DNA of 64,000 nt from CAVVIH01 sp963748295 (lineage in GTDB: Bacteria; Acidobacteriota; Vicinamibacteria; Vicinamibacterales; 2-12-FULL-66-21), in NCBI GenBank assembly GCA_963748295.1, contig CAVVIH010000008.1, positions 310,001-374,000 on the forward strand, in the 5' to 3' direction. The notes beneath the pieces were generated by a model. That model was not told the DNA's origin and searched no databases. It saw only the letters and a program-made list of their open reading frames with translations. The translations under genes and the position numbers were made by a program. Every line of letters begins with the position of its first letter. Position 1 is the first letter of the stretch. Positions 1-9,709 of the stretch are shown in pieces.

Positions 1-1104
1 CTGGACGGACTGCGTCAACCCCTTGAAGTGACGCGAGAGGAGATCGAAACTGGCGCCTCGCAGGTGCCGGCAAACGTCCGGCGCGCGATTCGTGCCGCGG
101 CGAGGAACATCCGGACCGTCGCCCGGCGGCAGGTGCCAGCCGCGTGGTCGGTGTCGCCGGTCGACGGCGTCTCCATCGCGCAGAGAGTCGTCCCGCTCGA
201 CATCGTTGGTTGCTACGTGCCAGGCGGGCGGTATCCGCTGCCCTCTTCCCTGCTGATGACGGCGCTGCCTGCAAGCGTCGCCGGGGTCAAGACGATCGTG
301 GCGGTCTGTCCGCGTCCTGCGCCGGTGGTCCTGGCTGCCGCGCTCGAGGCGGGCGTGACGAGACTGTTCCGAATCGGCGGGGCGCAGGCGATCGCGGCGC
401 TGGCGTACGGCACTCGCACGATCCCGCGGGTCGACAAGATCGTCGGCCCCGGCAACGCCTGGGTGGCCGGCGCGAAGGCGCTGGTCGCGGCCGATTGCGC
501 GATCGACTTCTTCGCCGGCCCCAGTGAGATCGCCATCGTCTCGACCGGTGGGCGGGCGTCATGGATTGCCGCCGATCTGCTGGCGCAGGCGGAACACGAT
601 CCGGACGCGCGCGCGATCCTCATCACGCCGTCCAGAAGGCTGGCCACCGCGGTGGCGCGCGAGCTGCGGCGTCAGATGCCGGCACTAGGTCCTGCGCGGC
701 AGGCACTGGCGCGGAATGGCGGGATCGTCGTCACGAAATCCCTCGACGAGGCGGTCGGTTTGATCGAGCGGCTGGCCCCCGAGCATGCGGTCTGTGATAG
801 CAGCGCGGTCGCCTCGCGTCTGACGCGCGCGGGCACAGTCTTCGTCGGCAGCAACAGCGCCCAGGCGTGCGGCGACTACGCGACCGGATCGAATCACGTC
901 CTTCCCACCATGGGCGCCGCGGCGTCACGCGGGGGCTTGAGCGCGGCCGACTTCGTTCGCATCTCGACGGTTCAGACGATCACCGCCGGCGGGCTGCGGG
1001 CGATCGCGCCGGCTGCTATCACGCTCGCCGAGGCCGAAGGCCTCACGGCCCACGCCGCGTCGATCGCGATCCGCGTCGCGCGCGGGCCAAACAGACGGAA
1101 CTGA
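1..1104 (+). CDS. hisD: Histidinol dehydrogenase (5'-truncated by window edge)
   Basis: Catalyses the last two steps of histidine synthesis, L-histidinol to L-histidine with two NAD+, in the cytoplasm as a zinc dimer. The frame is open from base 1, so the true start lies outside; 367 residues are visible of a family usually about 430. Recognisable motifs are the GPGN..V..AK nucleotide-site segment, GPSEI, AEHDPDA and LAPEHAV, which carry the expected Glu and His metal and catalytic residues. It is the first visible gene of a tightly packed his operon, 8 bases before hisC. Identity is secure. Confidence 0.96.
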   Translation: MDGLRQPLEVTREEIETGASQVPANVRRAIRAAARNIRTVARRQVPAAWSVSPVDGVSIAQRVVPLDIVGCYVPGGRYPLPSSLLMTALPASVAGVKTIVAVCPRPAPVVLAAALEAGVTRLFRIGGAQAIAALAYGTRTIPRVDKIVGPGNAWVAGAKALVAADCAIDFFAGPSEIAIVSTGGRASWIAADLLAQAEHDPDARAILITPSRRLATAVARELRRQMPALGPARQALARNGGIVVTKSLDEAVGLIERLAPEHAVCDSSAVASRLTRAGTVFVGSNSAQACGDYATGSNHVLPTMGAAASRGGLSAADFVRISTVQTITAGGLRAIAPAAITLAEAEGLTAHAASIAIRVARGPNRRN

Positions 1105-1112
1105 AGGATCTC

Positions 1113-2156
1113 ATGGCACACGAATACGAACGCGTGTTGACCCCTTCGTCAGGGTTGCGGCTGCACCTCAACGAGAACACCGCCGGCTGCTCCCCACGCG
1201 TGCTCGACGCGTTGCGAACGCTGACCCGCGAGAACGCCGCGTTCTACCCCGACTACGAGGAGACGATCGCGGCCTGCGCGCGACACCTGAAGGTCGAACC
1301 GGACCGCCTGCAGCTGACGAACGGGCTCGATGAGGGCATCCTCGCGTGCTCGGTCGCCGCGATGCGCGGGGCCCCGGGCGCCGCGGAAGCGTTGGTCGTC
1401 GTCCCCGCGTTCGATATGTATGCCGCCTGCGCCGACGCCGCCGGCGCGCGCGTCGTCGAGCTCCGTCATGGCGACGACTGGCAGTTCCCGCTCGAGGGCG
1501 CCTTGCGCGCCGTCGGACCACAAACACGCCTCGTGTTCGTGACGACGCCGAACAATCCGACGGGACGAACGATACCGCGTGAGGCGATCCTGACGCTCGC
1601 GCGTGCCGCCGCCAGCGCGCTGGTGTTCGTGGACGAGGCCTACATCGACTTTGGCGGCGAGAGCATCCTCGACCTCGGCGAGAGCGCCGTTCCGCCCAAT
1701 ATCATCGTTGGACGCACCTTCGCCAAGGCGTACGGCCTCGCCGCGGTGCGCGCAGGCGTGCTGATCGGCAACCCGCAAACCCTCACGCAGGTCAGGCGGA
1801 CGGTCCCGCCGTTCAGCGTCAACATCTTCGCTACCGTTGCGCTCAAAGCGGCGCTCGACGATAACGGCTACTACACGTGGTATCTCGATCAGGTGCGGAC
1901 CTCGAAGGATCTGCTCTACGCCGCACTCGATCGATTGAATGTGCGCTACTGGAGGAGCGACGCGAATTTCGTGTTCGCGGACTTCGGAAATGACGCACGG
2001 CGTGTGGTCGAGGGCCTCTCGGCCCGCCAGATTCACGTGCGCGACAAGTCGAGAGATCCGTCCTGTCCGGGGTGTCTCCGCATCACCAGCGGCGTCGTCG
2101 AGCACACACAGGCCTGCATCAAGGCGCTGGAGGAGGTTCTGTGCGGCGCAGCCTGA
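1113..2156 (+). CDS. hisC: Histidinol-phosphate aminotransferase
   Basis: PLP-dependent class I/II aminotransferase that converts imidazole acetol phosphate plus glutamate to histidinol phosphate. The reading frame is open further upstream inside hisD, but the ATG at 1113 begins a normal HisC N-terminus containing LHLNENTAG, so I chose it, giving 347 residues. Family features seen are NNPTG, VDEAYIDF and a SNF-like lysine region written as GRTFAKAYGLAAVRAG, where the AK lysine is the expected Schiff base. Its 3' end overlaps hisB by 16 bases, implying translational coupling. Confidence 0.95.
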   Translation: MAHEYERVLTPSSGLRLHLNENTAGCSPRVLDALRTLTRENAAFYPDYEETIAACARHLKVEPDRLQLTNGLDEGILACSVAAMRGAPGAAEALVVVPAFDMYAACADAAGARVVELRHGDDWQFPLEGALRAVGPQTRLVFVTTPNNPTGRTIPREAILTLARAAASALVFVDEAYIDFGGESILDLGESAVPPNIIVGRTFAKAYGLAAVRAGVLIGNPQTLTQVRRTVPPFSVNIFATVALKAALDDNGYYTWYLDQVRTSKDLLYAALDRLNVRYWRSDANFVFADFGNDARRVVEGLSARQIHVRDKSRDPSCPGCLRITSGVVEHTQACIKALEEVLCGAA

Positions 2157-2728
2157 TAGACCGGCAGACTCGTGAAACGTCGATTCGGGTGCGGCTCGCC
2201 ATCGACGGACGAGGGCGTTACAACGTCGAGACCGGAATTCGCTTTCTCGATCACATGCTCGAGCTGGTGGCGCGGCACGGCGGGTTCGATCTCGAGATCG
2301 CCGCCAGCGGCGACCTCGACGTCGATCAGCATCACACCGTCGAGGATCTCGGCATCGCGCTCGGTGAGGCCGTTTCGAAGGCGCTGGGTACGCGCCGGGG
2401 GATCAATCGCGCGGGCTACTTCGTGATGCCGATGGACGAAACGCTTGGCGTCGCCGCCATCGATCTTGGCGGACGCGCGCACACGGTCGTCGATCTGCGC
2501 TTGAAGGTCCGTTACGTCGGCGATCTGCAGACCGAGTTGATCACTGACTTTTTCGAGGGCTTCGCCCAGGGCGCCAGGGCAAACGTGCACCTCAAGGTCC
2601 TCTACGGACGCTCGAGCCATCACCAGGTCGAGGCGATGTTCAAGGCGTTCGCGCGGGCACTGCGCTTCGCGTGCTCGAAGGACCGGCGCCTCGCCCGCAC
2701 GCTGCCGAGCACGAAGGGACTGCTGTGA
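2141..2728 (+). CDS. hisB: Imidazoleglycerol-phosphate dehydratase
   Basis: Dehydrates imidazole glycerol phosphate to imidazole acetol phosphate. It is a monofunctional enzyme of 195 residues with no histidinol-phosphatase domain. I chose the GTG at 2141 because a strong AGGAGG-type ribosome site sits just upstream inside hisC and the protein then begins RRSLIDRQTRET, as in the family. Metal-binding repeats are clear: FLDHMLELVARHG, DQHHTVEDLGIALGEA, and later SSHHQVEAMFKAFARALR. GTGA at its end overlaps the start of hisH. Confidence 0.95.
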   Translation: MRRSLIDRQTRETSIRVRLAIDGRGRYNVETGIRFLDHMLELVARHGGFDLEIAASGDLDVDQHHTVEDLGIALGEAVSKALGTRRGINRAGYFVMPMDETLGVAAIDLGGRAHTVVDLRLKVRYVGDLQTELITDFFEGFAQGARANVHLKVLYGRSSHHQVEAMFKAFARALRFACSKDRRLARTLPSTKGLL

Positions 2729-3321
2729 TTGCGCTGATCGACTATGGCGCAGGGAACCTGACGTCGGTGCGCAAGGGCTTTGCGGCCGCTGGCGCCGACA
2801 TCGTGTCGCCCGCCGATCCCGATGCCCTCGCTGACGCATCGGGCATTGTCGTGCCCGGCGTCGGTCACTTCTCCGCGACGGCCTCGCTCGAGGGCGAGTG
2901 GCGTGATGCCATCGCCCGGCTCGTGCAGCGCGGCACCCCGTTGCTGGGCATCTGCCTCGGCCTTCAGTGGCTGTTCGAGGGCAGCGACGAGGCGCCGGCC
3001 CAGCCCGGCCTCGGTGTTCTGCTCGGACGGTGCGTGCGGCTGCCGCCGGGCCGCAAGATCCCGCACGTCGGCTGGAACGTCCTGGCCATCCGCGCATCGC
3101 GTCTGCTCGCGGGCATCCCCGACGGCACCTACGCGTACTTCACCCATTCGTATGCGGCGCCGGTATCGGATGCGTCAACGGCAATCACCGAGTACGGATC
3201 GCCATTCGCCTCGGCCGTCGAACGGGACAACGTCTTCGGCGTCCAGTTCCATCCGGAGAAGTCCGGCCCGGCCGGCGTCCAGATCCTGAAGAACTTCGTG
3301 GCGATAACCCGCAAAGCCTGA
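2725..3321 (+). CDS. hisH: Imidazole glycerol phosphate synthase, glutaminase subunit
   Basis: Class I glutamine amidotransferase that releases ammonia from glutamine and channels it to HisF. The GTG at 2725 overlaps the hisB stop and begins IALIDYGAGNL, the canonical N-terminus; 198 residues. The nucleophile motif GICLGLQWLFEGS holds the catalytic Cys, and the His and Glu of the triad lie in VQFHPEKSG near the C-terminus. The stop TGA shares its last base with the hisF ATG, so HisH and HisF are translationally coupled, in keeping with their forming one complex. Confidence 0.96.
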   Translation: MIALIDYGAGNLTSVRKGFAAAGADIVSPADPDALADASGIVVPGVGHFSATASLEGEWRDAIARLVQRGTPLLGICLGLQWLFEGSDEAPAQPGLGVLLGRCVRLPPGRKIPHVGWNVLAIRASRLLAGIPDGTYAYFTHSYAAPVSDASTAITEYGSPFASAVERDNVFGVQFHPEKSGPAGVQILKNFVAITRKA

Positions 3322-4086
3322 TGCTCGCCAAGCGAATCATCGCGTGCCTCGACGTCCGCGACGGCTGCGTCGTGAAGGGCGTGAACTTCGAAGGCCTGCG
3401 CCAGGCTGGCGACCCCGCGGCGCTGGCGTCGCGGTACAACGAAGAAGGCATCGACGAGCTCGTCATTCTCGACGTCACCGCCACGATCGAAGGACGTCAG
3501 GCGCTCGCCTCGACGATTCGCGCGGTGTCGTCACGGCTGTTCATTCCGCTGTCGGTCGGCGGCGGAATCCGCACGGAAGCCGATGCCGCGGCGGCCGTCG
3601 AGGCTGGCGCGGACAAGATCAGCCTGAACAGTGCGCCGCTCGAGGATCCATCGCTGATAGAACGGCTTGCCGCGCGCTACGGAAGCCAGGCAGTCGTCAT
3701 CGCCATCGACGCGAAGCGTTCGCCGAACTGGTTTCGACGTGTTCGCACGCAGCGGACGCGCGGCTACGGGACGGAACGCGGTCGACTGGGCGCGGGAAGC
3801 CGAGTCGCGCGGCGCCGGAGAGATCCTGCTGACGTCGATCGATCGCGACGGAACACGCGCTGGTTTCGACTGCGAGCTGACCGCCGCCGTCTCGCGCGCG
3901 GTCAACATCCCCGTGATCGCGTCAGGCGGGGCCGGCGAATTCGAGCACTTCTATGATGTGTTCACGTCGGGCGCCGCGGATGCCGCGCTGGCCGCCTCCA
4001 TCTTTCACTATGCGGAGCATGCGGTGAGCGACCTGAAGACATATCTTCACGATCGCGGAATCCCCATGCGCATCGCCACATGCTGA
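3321..4086 (+). CDS. hisF: Imidazole glycerol phosphate synthase cyclase subunit, frameshifted
   Basis: The (beta/alpha)8 cyclase that joins PRFAR with ammonia from HisH to give IGP and AICAR. The N-terminal half from ATG 3321 (MLAKRIIACLDVRDG, then SVGGGIR) is in one frame. The second half (FDVFARSG, AVDWAREAESRGAGEILL, DRDGT, PVIASGGAG) is in the next frame. The switch lies between about 3712 and 3735 and behaves as one extra base. Removing one base gives 254 residues, the normal family length. With the rest of the pathway intact a true null is unlikely, so a sequence error is the simplest reading; a real mutation cannot be excluded. Confidence 0.9.
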
Positions 4087-4757
4087 TTCCATCAATCGAC
4101 CTCCAGGGCGGCCGCATCGTGCAGCTCGTTCAGGGCGAGCGGCTCGCCGTCGCTTCAAACGACATCGACGAGTGGGTCGATCGGTTCAAGGACTTCGCAC
4201 GCGTGCAGCTCATCGACCTCGACGCGGCCAAGGGGAGTGGCAACAACGACGCGCTCGTGACGTCGATCTGCAGCCGCCTGCCATGTCAGGTCGGCGGCGG
4301 CATCCGGACCATCGAGCGCGCGCAGACGCTGCTCGGCCAGGGCGCGCGTCGCGTGATTCTCGGCTCCGCGCTCTTCACAGGCGACGACGTCGACGTCCCG
4401 TTTGCGCGGTCGCTATCCGAGGCGGTCGGCGCGGAACGCCTGATCGCGGCCGTCGACAGCAGGCAAGGCAAAGTCGTCATCCACGGCTGGCGGACGATGC
4501 TGCCGCTGACGGCTGTGGAGGCGATTGGCAAGCTCGACCCGTTCGTCGGCGAGTTCCTCTACACACATGTCGATCTCGAAGGGTTGATGCAGGGCACGGA
4601 CATCGCGGCGATCAGCGCCATCAGGCACGCGACGTCGCGCCGCGTGACTGCTGCCGGCGGCATCACTACGGCTGAGGAAATCGCCCATCTCGAATCGATC
4701 GGCGTCGACGCCGTCGTCGGCATGGCGCTTTATACAGGCCGGTTGAAACTGCCGTAA
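4080..4757 (+). CDS. hisA: ProFAR isomerase (phosphoribosyl-formimino AICAR ribotide isomerase)
   Basis: Performs the Amadori rearrangement of ProFAR to PRFAR, the substrate of HisHF. The 225-residue (beta/alpha)8 barrel begins MLIPSIDLQGGRIVQLVQG, with the catalytic Asp in IDLQGG. It also has the phosphate-binding VGGGIRT and AAGGIT loops and the second catalytic Asp near THVDLEGL. It overlaps the hisF end by 7 bases. The order hisH-hisF-hisA differs from the enterobacterial hisH-hisA-hisF. It is the last his gene here, since the next gene starts 29 bases on and is unrelated. Confidence 0.94.
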   Translation: MLIPSIDLQGGRIVQLVQGERLAVASNDIDEWVDRFKDFARVQLIDLDAAKGSGNNDALVTSICSRLPCQVGGGIRTIERAQTLLGQGARRVILGSALFTGDDVDVPFARSLSEAVGAERLIAAVDSRQGKVVIHGWRTMLPLTAVEAIGKLDPFVGEFLYTHVDLEGLMQGTDIAAISAIRHATSRRVTAAGGITTAEEIAHLESIGVDAVVGMALYTGRLKLP

Positions 4758-4785
4758 GAAGGAAAGTGCGATACGCTCTGCGACC

Positions 4786-7104
4786 ATGCGCCAGCACGCA
4801 CTCGTCGCGGCCATCCTCCTGAGCGCCGCCTTCACCGGCTGCTCGCGGCAGACCGCGGGTTTTTCCGAACAGAACGCCAGGGCGCACGTCGCGATGCTGG
4901 CCGGCACCATCGGCAGCCGTCCAGTCGGGTCGCCCGAGAACGCGAGAGCCCGTGCCTACATCGTGGATCAGCTCCGCGCATTCGGCTTCGAGGTTCGCGT
5001 CCAGGAGACGGACGCGCGCACCGCCGCGGCTGGCCTGACCGCGCGGGTGTCGAACATCATTGGCGTCCGCGCCGGAGCACGCAGCGAGGCGGTCGGCCTC
5101 GTCTCGCACTACGACTCCGTCCCGGATGCGCCCGGCGCGGGCGACGACGGGTTCGGCGTGGCCGTCTCGCTGGAGGCGGCGCGAATCCTTGCCGCCAGGG
5201 CCAATCCGAACTGGAGCCTGATGGTGCTCGTGACCGACGGCGAAGAGGCCGGCCTGATGGGCGCGGCGGCGCTGATGGACGATCGCGAAGTCTCCGAGCG
5301 GCTCGAGACTTACCTGAATCTGGAAGCCGTCGGCTCGAGCGGGACCGCCACGCTCTTCGAAACAGGTCCGGGAAACGGGTGGCTGGTCGATCGATGGAGC
5401 CGGTACAGCCCCTACCCGCGGGGCGATTCGTTCGGCATCGAGATCTACAAACGCCTGCCGAACGACACGGACTTTTCCATTCTGAAGCGCTATGAAGTCC
5501 CCGGCCTCAACTTCGCGGTGACCGGCGACAGCTACGCGTATCACACCGCGCGCGATACACCGGAACGGCTGTCGAGCCAGAGCCTTCGCGAGAGCGGCGA
5601 AAACGTCGTCGCCACCGTCAGCGCGCTCGACAGCGTGGACATCACGCAGCGATCGGGCGTGGACAACACCTACTTCGACATCGCGCGGAGGTCCGCGATC
5701 AGCTATACGCCGCTCGGCGACTGGCTGATCGCCATTGCCGCGCTCGCCCTTGGCGTCATCGCGTGGGTGCGGGTGTCGAGCGCGGCGGTCGCGATTGGCG
5801 GGGTCGGCCGGTGGCTGCTGACGCTCGTCTGGTCGGCGATCGGGTCGGCGCTCGCATTCGCCGCGATGGTTGGCGCCACGTGGGCACTCCGCGCGGCGCG
5901 CGAGGTGTATCACCCGTGGTATGCCAGGCCTGGCCGGCTGTTTCTCTTCATCGCCATCGCCGGCCTGACGGTCGGCTGGGCCGTGGTGCGCTTCGGACAG
6001 TTCCTGCCGGGCCGCGCCCACGGATTGCGTCATCCAGTAGTGACGTGGAGCGCCGCGCTCCCGCTGTGGATCGTGCTCGCCGCCGGCGCACTGTGGTACA
6101 CGCCGGGTGCGGCTTATCTCTGGACGATACCTCTGATGATCGCCGGCGTTCTCCTCACCGTCGCGCCGTCGAGAAGCGAGCCGGCCGTGCGGATTGCATC
6201 CGTTCTGATCCTGATCCCGACCGCGGTCATGTGGCTGCTGGACAGCATCGACTTGATGCGATTCGTCGTCGCCGTCTTCGGCCGCCTGCCGGTCATCACG
6301 CCGGTGTTCGTGTATGCCGCGATCATGGCGATCGCGGGCATCATGCTGCTGCCACCCTTCATCGCCGCGGCGGCGGCAACCCGGCCTCTATTGCGGCCGT
6401 CGCTCATGACTGCTGTTCTGCTGCTGGCTGTTTCGGCAGCTGGTGCCTGGGCGTACGCGGCGCCCGCATACACATACGAGCAGCCGCTGCGCCGCTATGT
6501 CAGGGCGATTGAGAGCGCGTCCGGAGACGCCGCAACGTGGGAGGTCGCCTCAGTCGAACCCGGACTCGACCTGGCCGACGGCGCCCCGACGGGATGGACA
6601 CCGGCCAGCGGTCCGGCCGAAGGCGTTGCGTGGGGCACACTGCCCCATCCGTTCGTCTTTCGCAAAACCAGCGGTCCCTCGCTCGGGCCGGCGCCGATCG
6701 CCATCACGGCGTACGCGGCGAAGCCGCTCGAGGGCGGCCTCGAGATGCAGCTGACGGTCGTCCCGCAGGCGCCGGGACTCGATGTGACGTTCCTGCTGCC
6801 CGCGGGGCTCAAGCCAGCACGTTCCAATCTCCCCGGCCTGCAACGGCGCGGGCGCTGGGCCGCAACCTACATCGCGGTGCCGGAGGAGGGAGTCACGCTC
6901 CGTGCAAGCTTCGCGAACGTGGCCGCCGAGGCGCTGCAGCGAACCGAGGTCGTCGTCACCTCCAAGCGTTTCCCGCAGGGCACCGGCTGGCAGAGCCTGC
7001 CGCCATGGCTGCCGCAGGAGCGCATGGTCTGGGCCGCCCGCGCGTCGTGGATCCTCAGGCTGCCCGGCTGGGCCGGGATTGCGCCCGTCCCCGTGTTACG
7101 CTAA
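4786..7104 (+). CDS. M28-family membrane metallopeptidase with multi-pass C-terminal domain
   Basis: The 772-residue protein starts with a signal or lipoprotein-like segment (Cys at residue 19, imperfect lipobox). An M28 zinc aminopeptidase domain follows to about residue 290. Metal ligands and catalytic acids are visible in SHYDSVP, APGAGDDGFG, TDGEEAGLMGA and YHTARDT. From about residue 300 to 570 there are roughly eight hydrophobic helices, then a soluble, probably periplasmic C-terminal domain. The layout resembles ERMP1/Fxna-type M28 proteins known from eukaryotes and some bacteria. Substrate unknown. It lies 28 bases after hisA, probably as a separate unit. Confidence 0.85.
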   Translation: MRQHALVAAILLSAAFTGCSRQTAGFSEQNARAHVAMLAGTIGSRPVGSPENARARAYIVDQLRAFGFEVRVQETDARTAAAGLTARVSNIIGVRAGARSEAVGLVSHYDSVPDAPGAGDDGFGVAVSLEAARILAARANPNWSLMVLVTDGEEAGLMGAAALMDDREVSERLETYLNLEAVGSSGTATLFETGPGNGWLVDRWSRYSPYPRGDSFGIEIYKRLPNDTDFSILKRYEVPGLNFAVTGDSYAYHTARDTPERLSSQSLRESGENVVATVSALDSVDITQRSGVDNTYFDIARRSAISYTPLGDWLIAIAALALGVIAWVRVSSAAVAIGGVGRWLLTLVWSAIGSALAFAAMVGATWALRAAREVYHPWYARPGRLFLFIAIAGLTVGWAVVRFGQFLPGRAHGLRHPVVTWSAALPLWIVLAAGALWYTPGAAYLWTIPLMIAGVLLTVAPSRSEPAVRIASVLILIPTAVMWLLDSIDLMRFVVAVFGRLPVITPVFVYAAIMAIAGIMLLPPFIAAAAATRPLLRPSLMTAVLLLAVSAAGAWAYAAPAYTYEQPLRRYVRAIESASGDAATWEVASVEPGLDLADGAPTGWTPASGPAEGVAWGTLPHPFVFRKTSGPSLGPAPIAITAYAAKPLEGGLEMQLTVVPQAPGLDVTFLLPAGLKPARSNLPGLQRRGRWAATYIAVPEEGVTLRASFANVAAEALQRTEVVVTSKRFPQGTGWQSLPPWLPQERMVWAARASWILRLPGWAGIAPVPVLR

Positions 7105-7133
7105 ACTACGTAACGGCTACGTCGATTGCCGTA

Positions 7134-8279
7134 ATGAACAACCCCTTCGTCTACGGCGAGGTCGTGCCGGCCTCGGCCTTCGTCGATCGCGAGACCGAGC
7201 TCGACCGTCTCGCCAGCGATCTCCGCGACGGGCAGAAAGTCTTCCTGATCTCGCCGCGGCGATATGGCAAGTCGTCGCTGGTTCGCCAGGCGCTCCGCTC
7301 GGCCGCCCGCGGCGGCGCGCTGACGGTCGAGGTCACGGTCAGCAGCTACAGCTCCTACGTCGCGTTCCTTGAAGGCTACGCCCGGGCGCTCGTCTCCAGC
7401 GAGTCGCGCCTCGATCGCGCGAGGAGCTGGCTGCGCGAGCTGTTCAGCGAGACGCGACCCGAAGTGCGGCTCGAGCCGGACGCCGCCGGCCAGAGCCAGC
7501 TCGCGGTGTCCTTCCCCTCGGTCAGGAGCGATCGCGACGTCTCGCGGCTCGCCCAGGAAGTGTTCGCGCTGCCGGGCCGCATCACCGAGAGCCGCCGCCG
7601 CCGAATGGCGATCGCGCTCGACGAGTTCCAGGCGATCGGCGGATTCAACGGCGGCAGCGTCGAGCACGCGCTTCGCGCGGCGGTCCAGCATCAGCGGGAC
7701 GCCGGCTACGTGTTCTCCGGCTCGGAGCCGGCGCTGATGGAACGCATGCTCGGCCGAAGCCGGCCGTTCTACAAGGCCGGTCCGGTGATGCGGCTCCAGA
7801 AGATCCCGGCGGATCGATTCGCGCAATTCATCGAAGCCAGGTTCAAGGCAACCGGCATGAAGGCCGCCGCCGGCGTCGCATCCGCGATCGTCGAGCTGGC
7901 CGGCAACCTGCCGTACGACGTGCAGCGTCTCGCGCACGAGGTCTGGGACGATGTGAAGGCGGGCGGCGGGCGCAGCGTGGACCTCGATACGCTGCACGCG
8001 ACGCTGAAGCGCCTGCTCGGCGAGCACGACACGCTGTTCGAAGGAACCTGGCAGCGGCTGACGCTCGCGCAGCGAGGCGCGCTCCGCGCCGCCGTCCTCC
8101 AGGACGGCCGCGAACTGCTGTCCGCCGACGTCAGGGCGCGCTACCGCCTCAGCGGAACGTCAACCGTGCAGGCGTCGCTCAGCGCGCTCGTGCGCGAGGA
8201 TGTCCTGGCGCGCGAGGGGTCACGATACGTGGTCGTGGACTCGCTCTTCCGGGAGTGGGTTGCGCGGAGGACGTTCTGA
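7134..8279 (+). CDS. AAA-type ATP-binding protein (archaeal-ATPase-like), function unknown
   Basis: The 381-residue protein has a P-loop at residues 40-48 (SPRRYGKSS) and a Walker B at about 159-166 (AIALDEFQ, Asp163 Glu164). A helical lid follows, and a C-terminal winged-helix-like region after about residue 300 ends in DSLFREWVARR. The N-terminus NPFVYGEVVP..FVDRE..LDRL is typical of the Arch_ATPase/AAA_16 STAND-like group found in bacteria and archaea. The frame is open upstream inside the M28 gene, but ATG 7134 gives the family N-terminus. It follows the peptidase by 29 bases and has no obvious partner. Its role cannot be inferred. Confidence 0.8.
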   Translation: MNNPFVYGEVVPASAFVDRETELDRLASDLRDGQKVFLISPRRYGKSSLVRQALRSAARGGALTVEVTVSSYSSYVAFLEGYARALVSSESRLDRARSWLRELFSETRPEVRLEPDAAGQSQLAVSFPSVRSDRDVSRLAQEVFALPGRITESRRRRMAIALDEFQAIGGFNGGSVEHALRAAVQHQRDAGYVFSGSEPALMERMLGRSRPFYKAGPVMRLQKIPADRFAQFIEARFKATGMKAAAGVASAIVELAGNLPYDVQRLAHEVWDDVKAGGGRSVDLDTLHATLKRLLGEHDTLFEGTWQRLTLAQRGALRAAVLQDGRELLSADVRARYRLSGTSTVQASLSALVREDVLAREGSRYVVVDSLFREWVARRTF

Positions 8280-8288
8280 ACTACAAAC

Positions 8289-8377
8289 CCGCGCGTAAGC
8301 GCGGCCGCCGGAGCGGCGCGGGGCTGTGGGGCCCCGCGAGCGACGGCGCTGGGGGGGCCGGCGGGGCGAAGCCCCCC
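8289..8377. repeat. Three consecutive GC-rich hairpins in the gap before the UMF1 gene
   Basis: The gap between the ATPase stop and the transporter ATG is almost wholly palindromic. CCGCGC pairs with GCGCGG (8289-8304, GTAA loop). CGCGGGGC pairs with GCCCCGCG (8317-8338). A run of G at 8351-8357 pairs with CCCCCC at 8372-8377, with an inner GGGGC-GAA-GCCCC option. There is no T-run, so this is not a classical intrinsic terminator. No clear Shine-Dalgarno precedes the ATG at 8386, so the last hairpin could affect translation. Confidence 0.6.
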
Positions 8378-8385
8378 GGTTAAAC

Positions 8386-9702
<1,317 letters not shown>

Positions 9703-9709
9703 GCCATCG

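Noticed and set aside
2141..2728. Bifunctional HisB with histidinol phosphatase
   Set aside because: The protein has only the dehydratase domain. No HAD-type DxDxT motif lies upstream.
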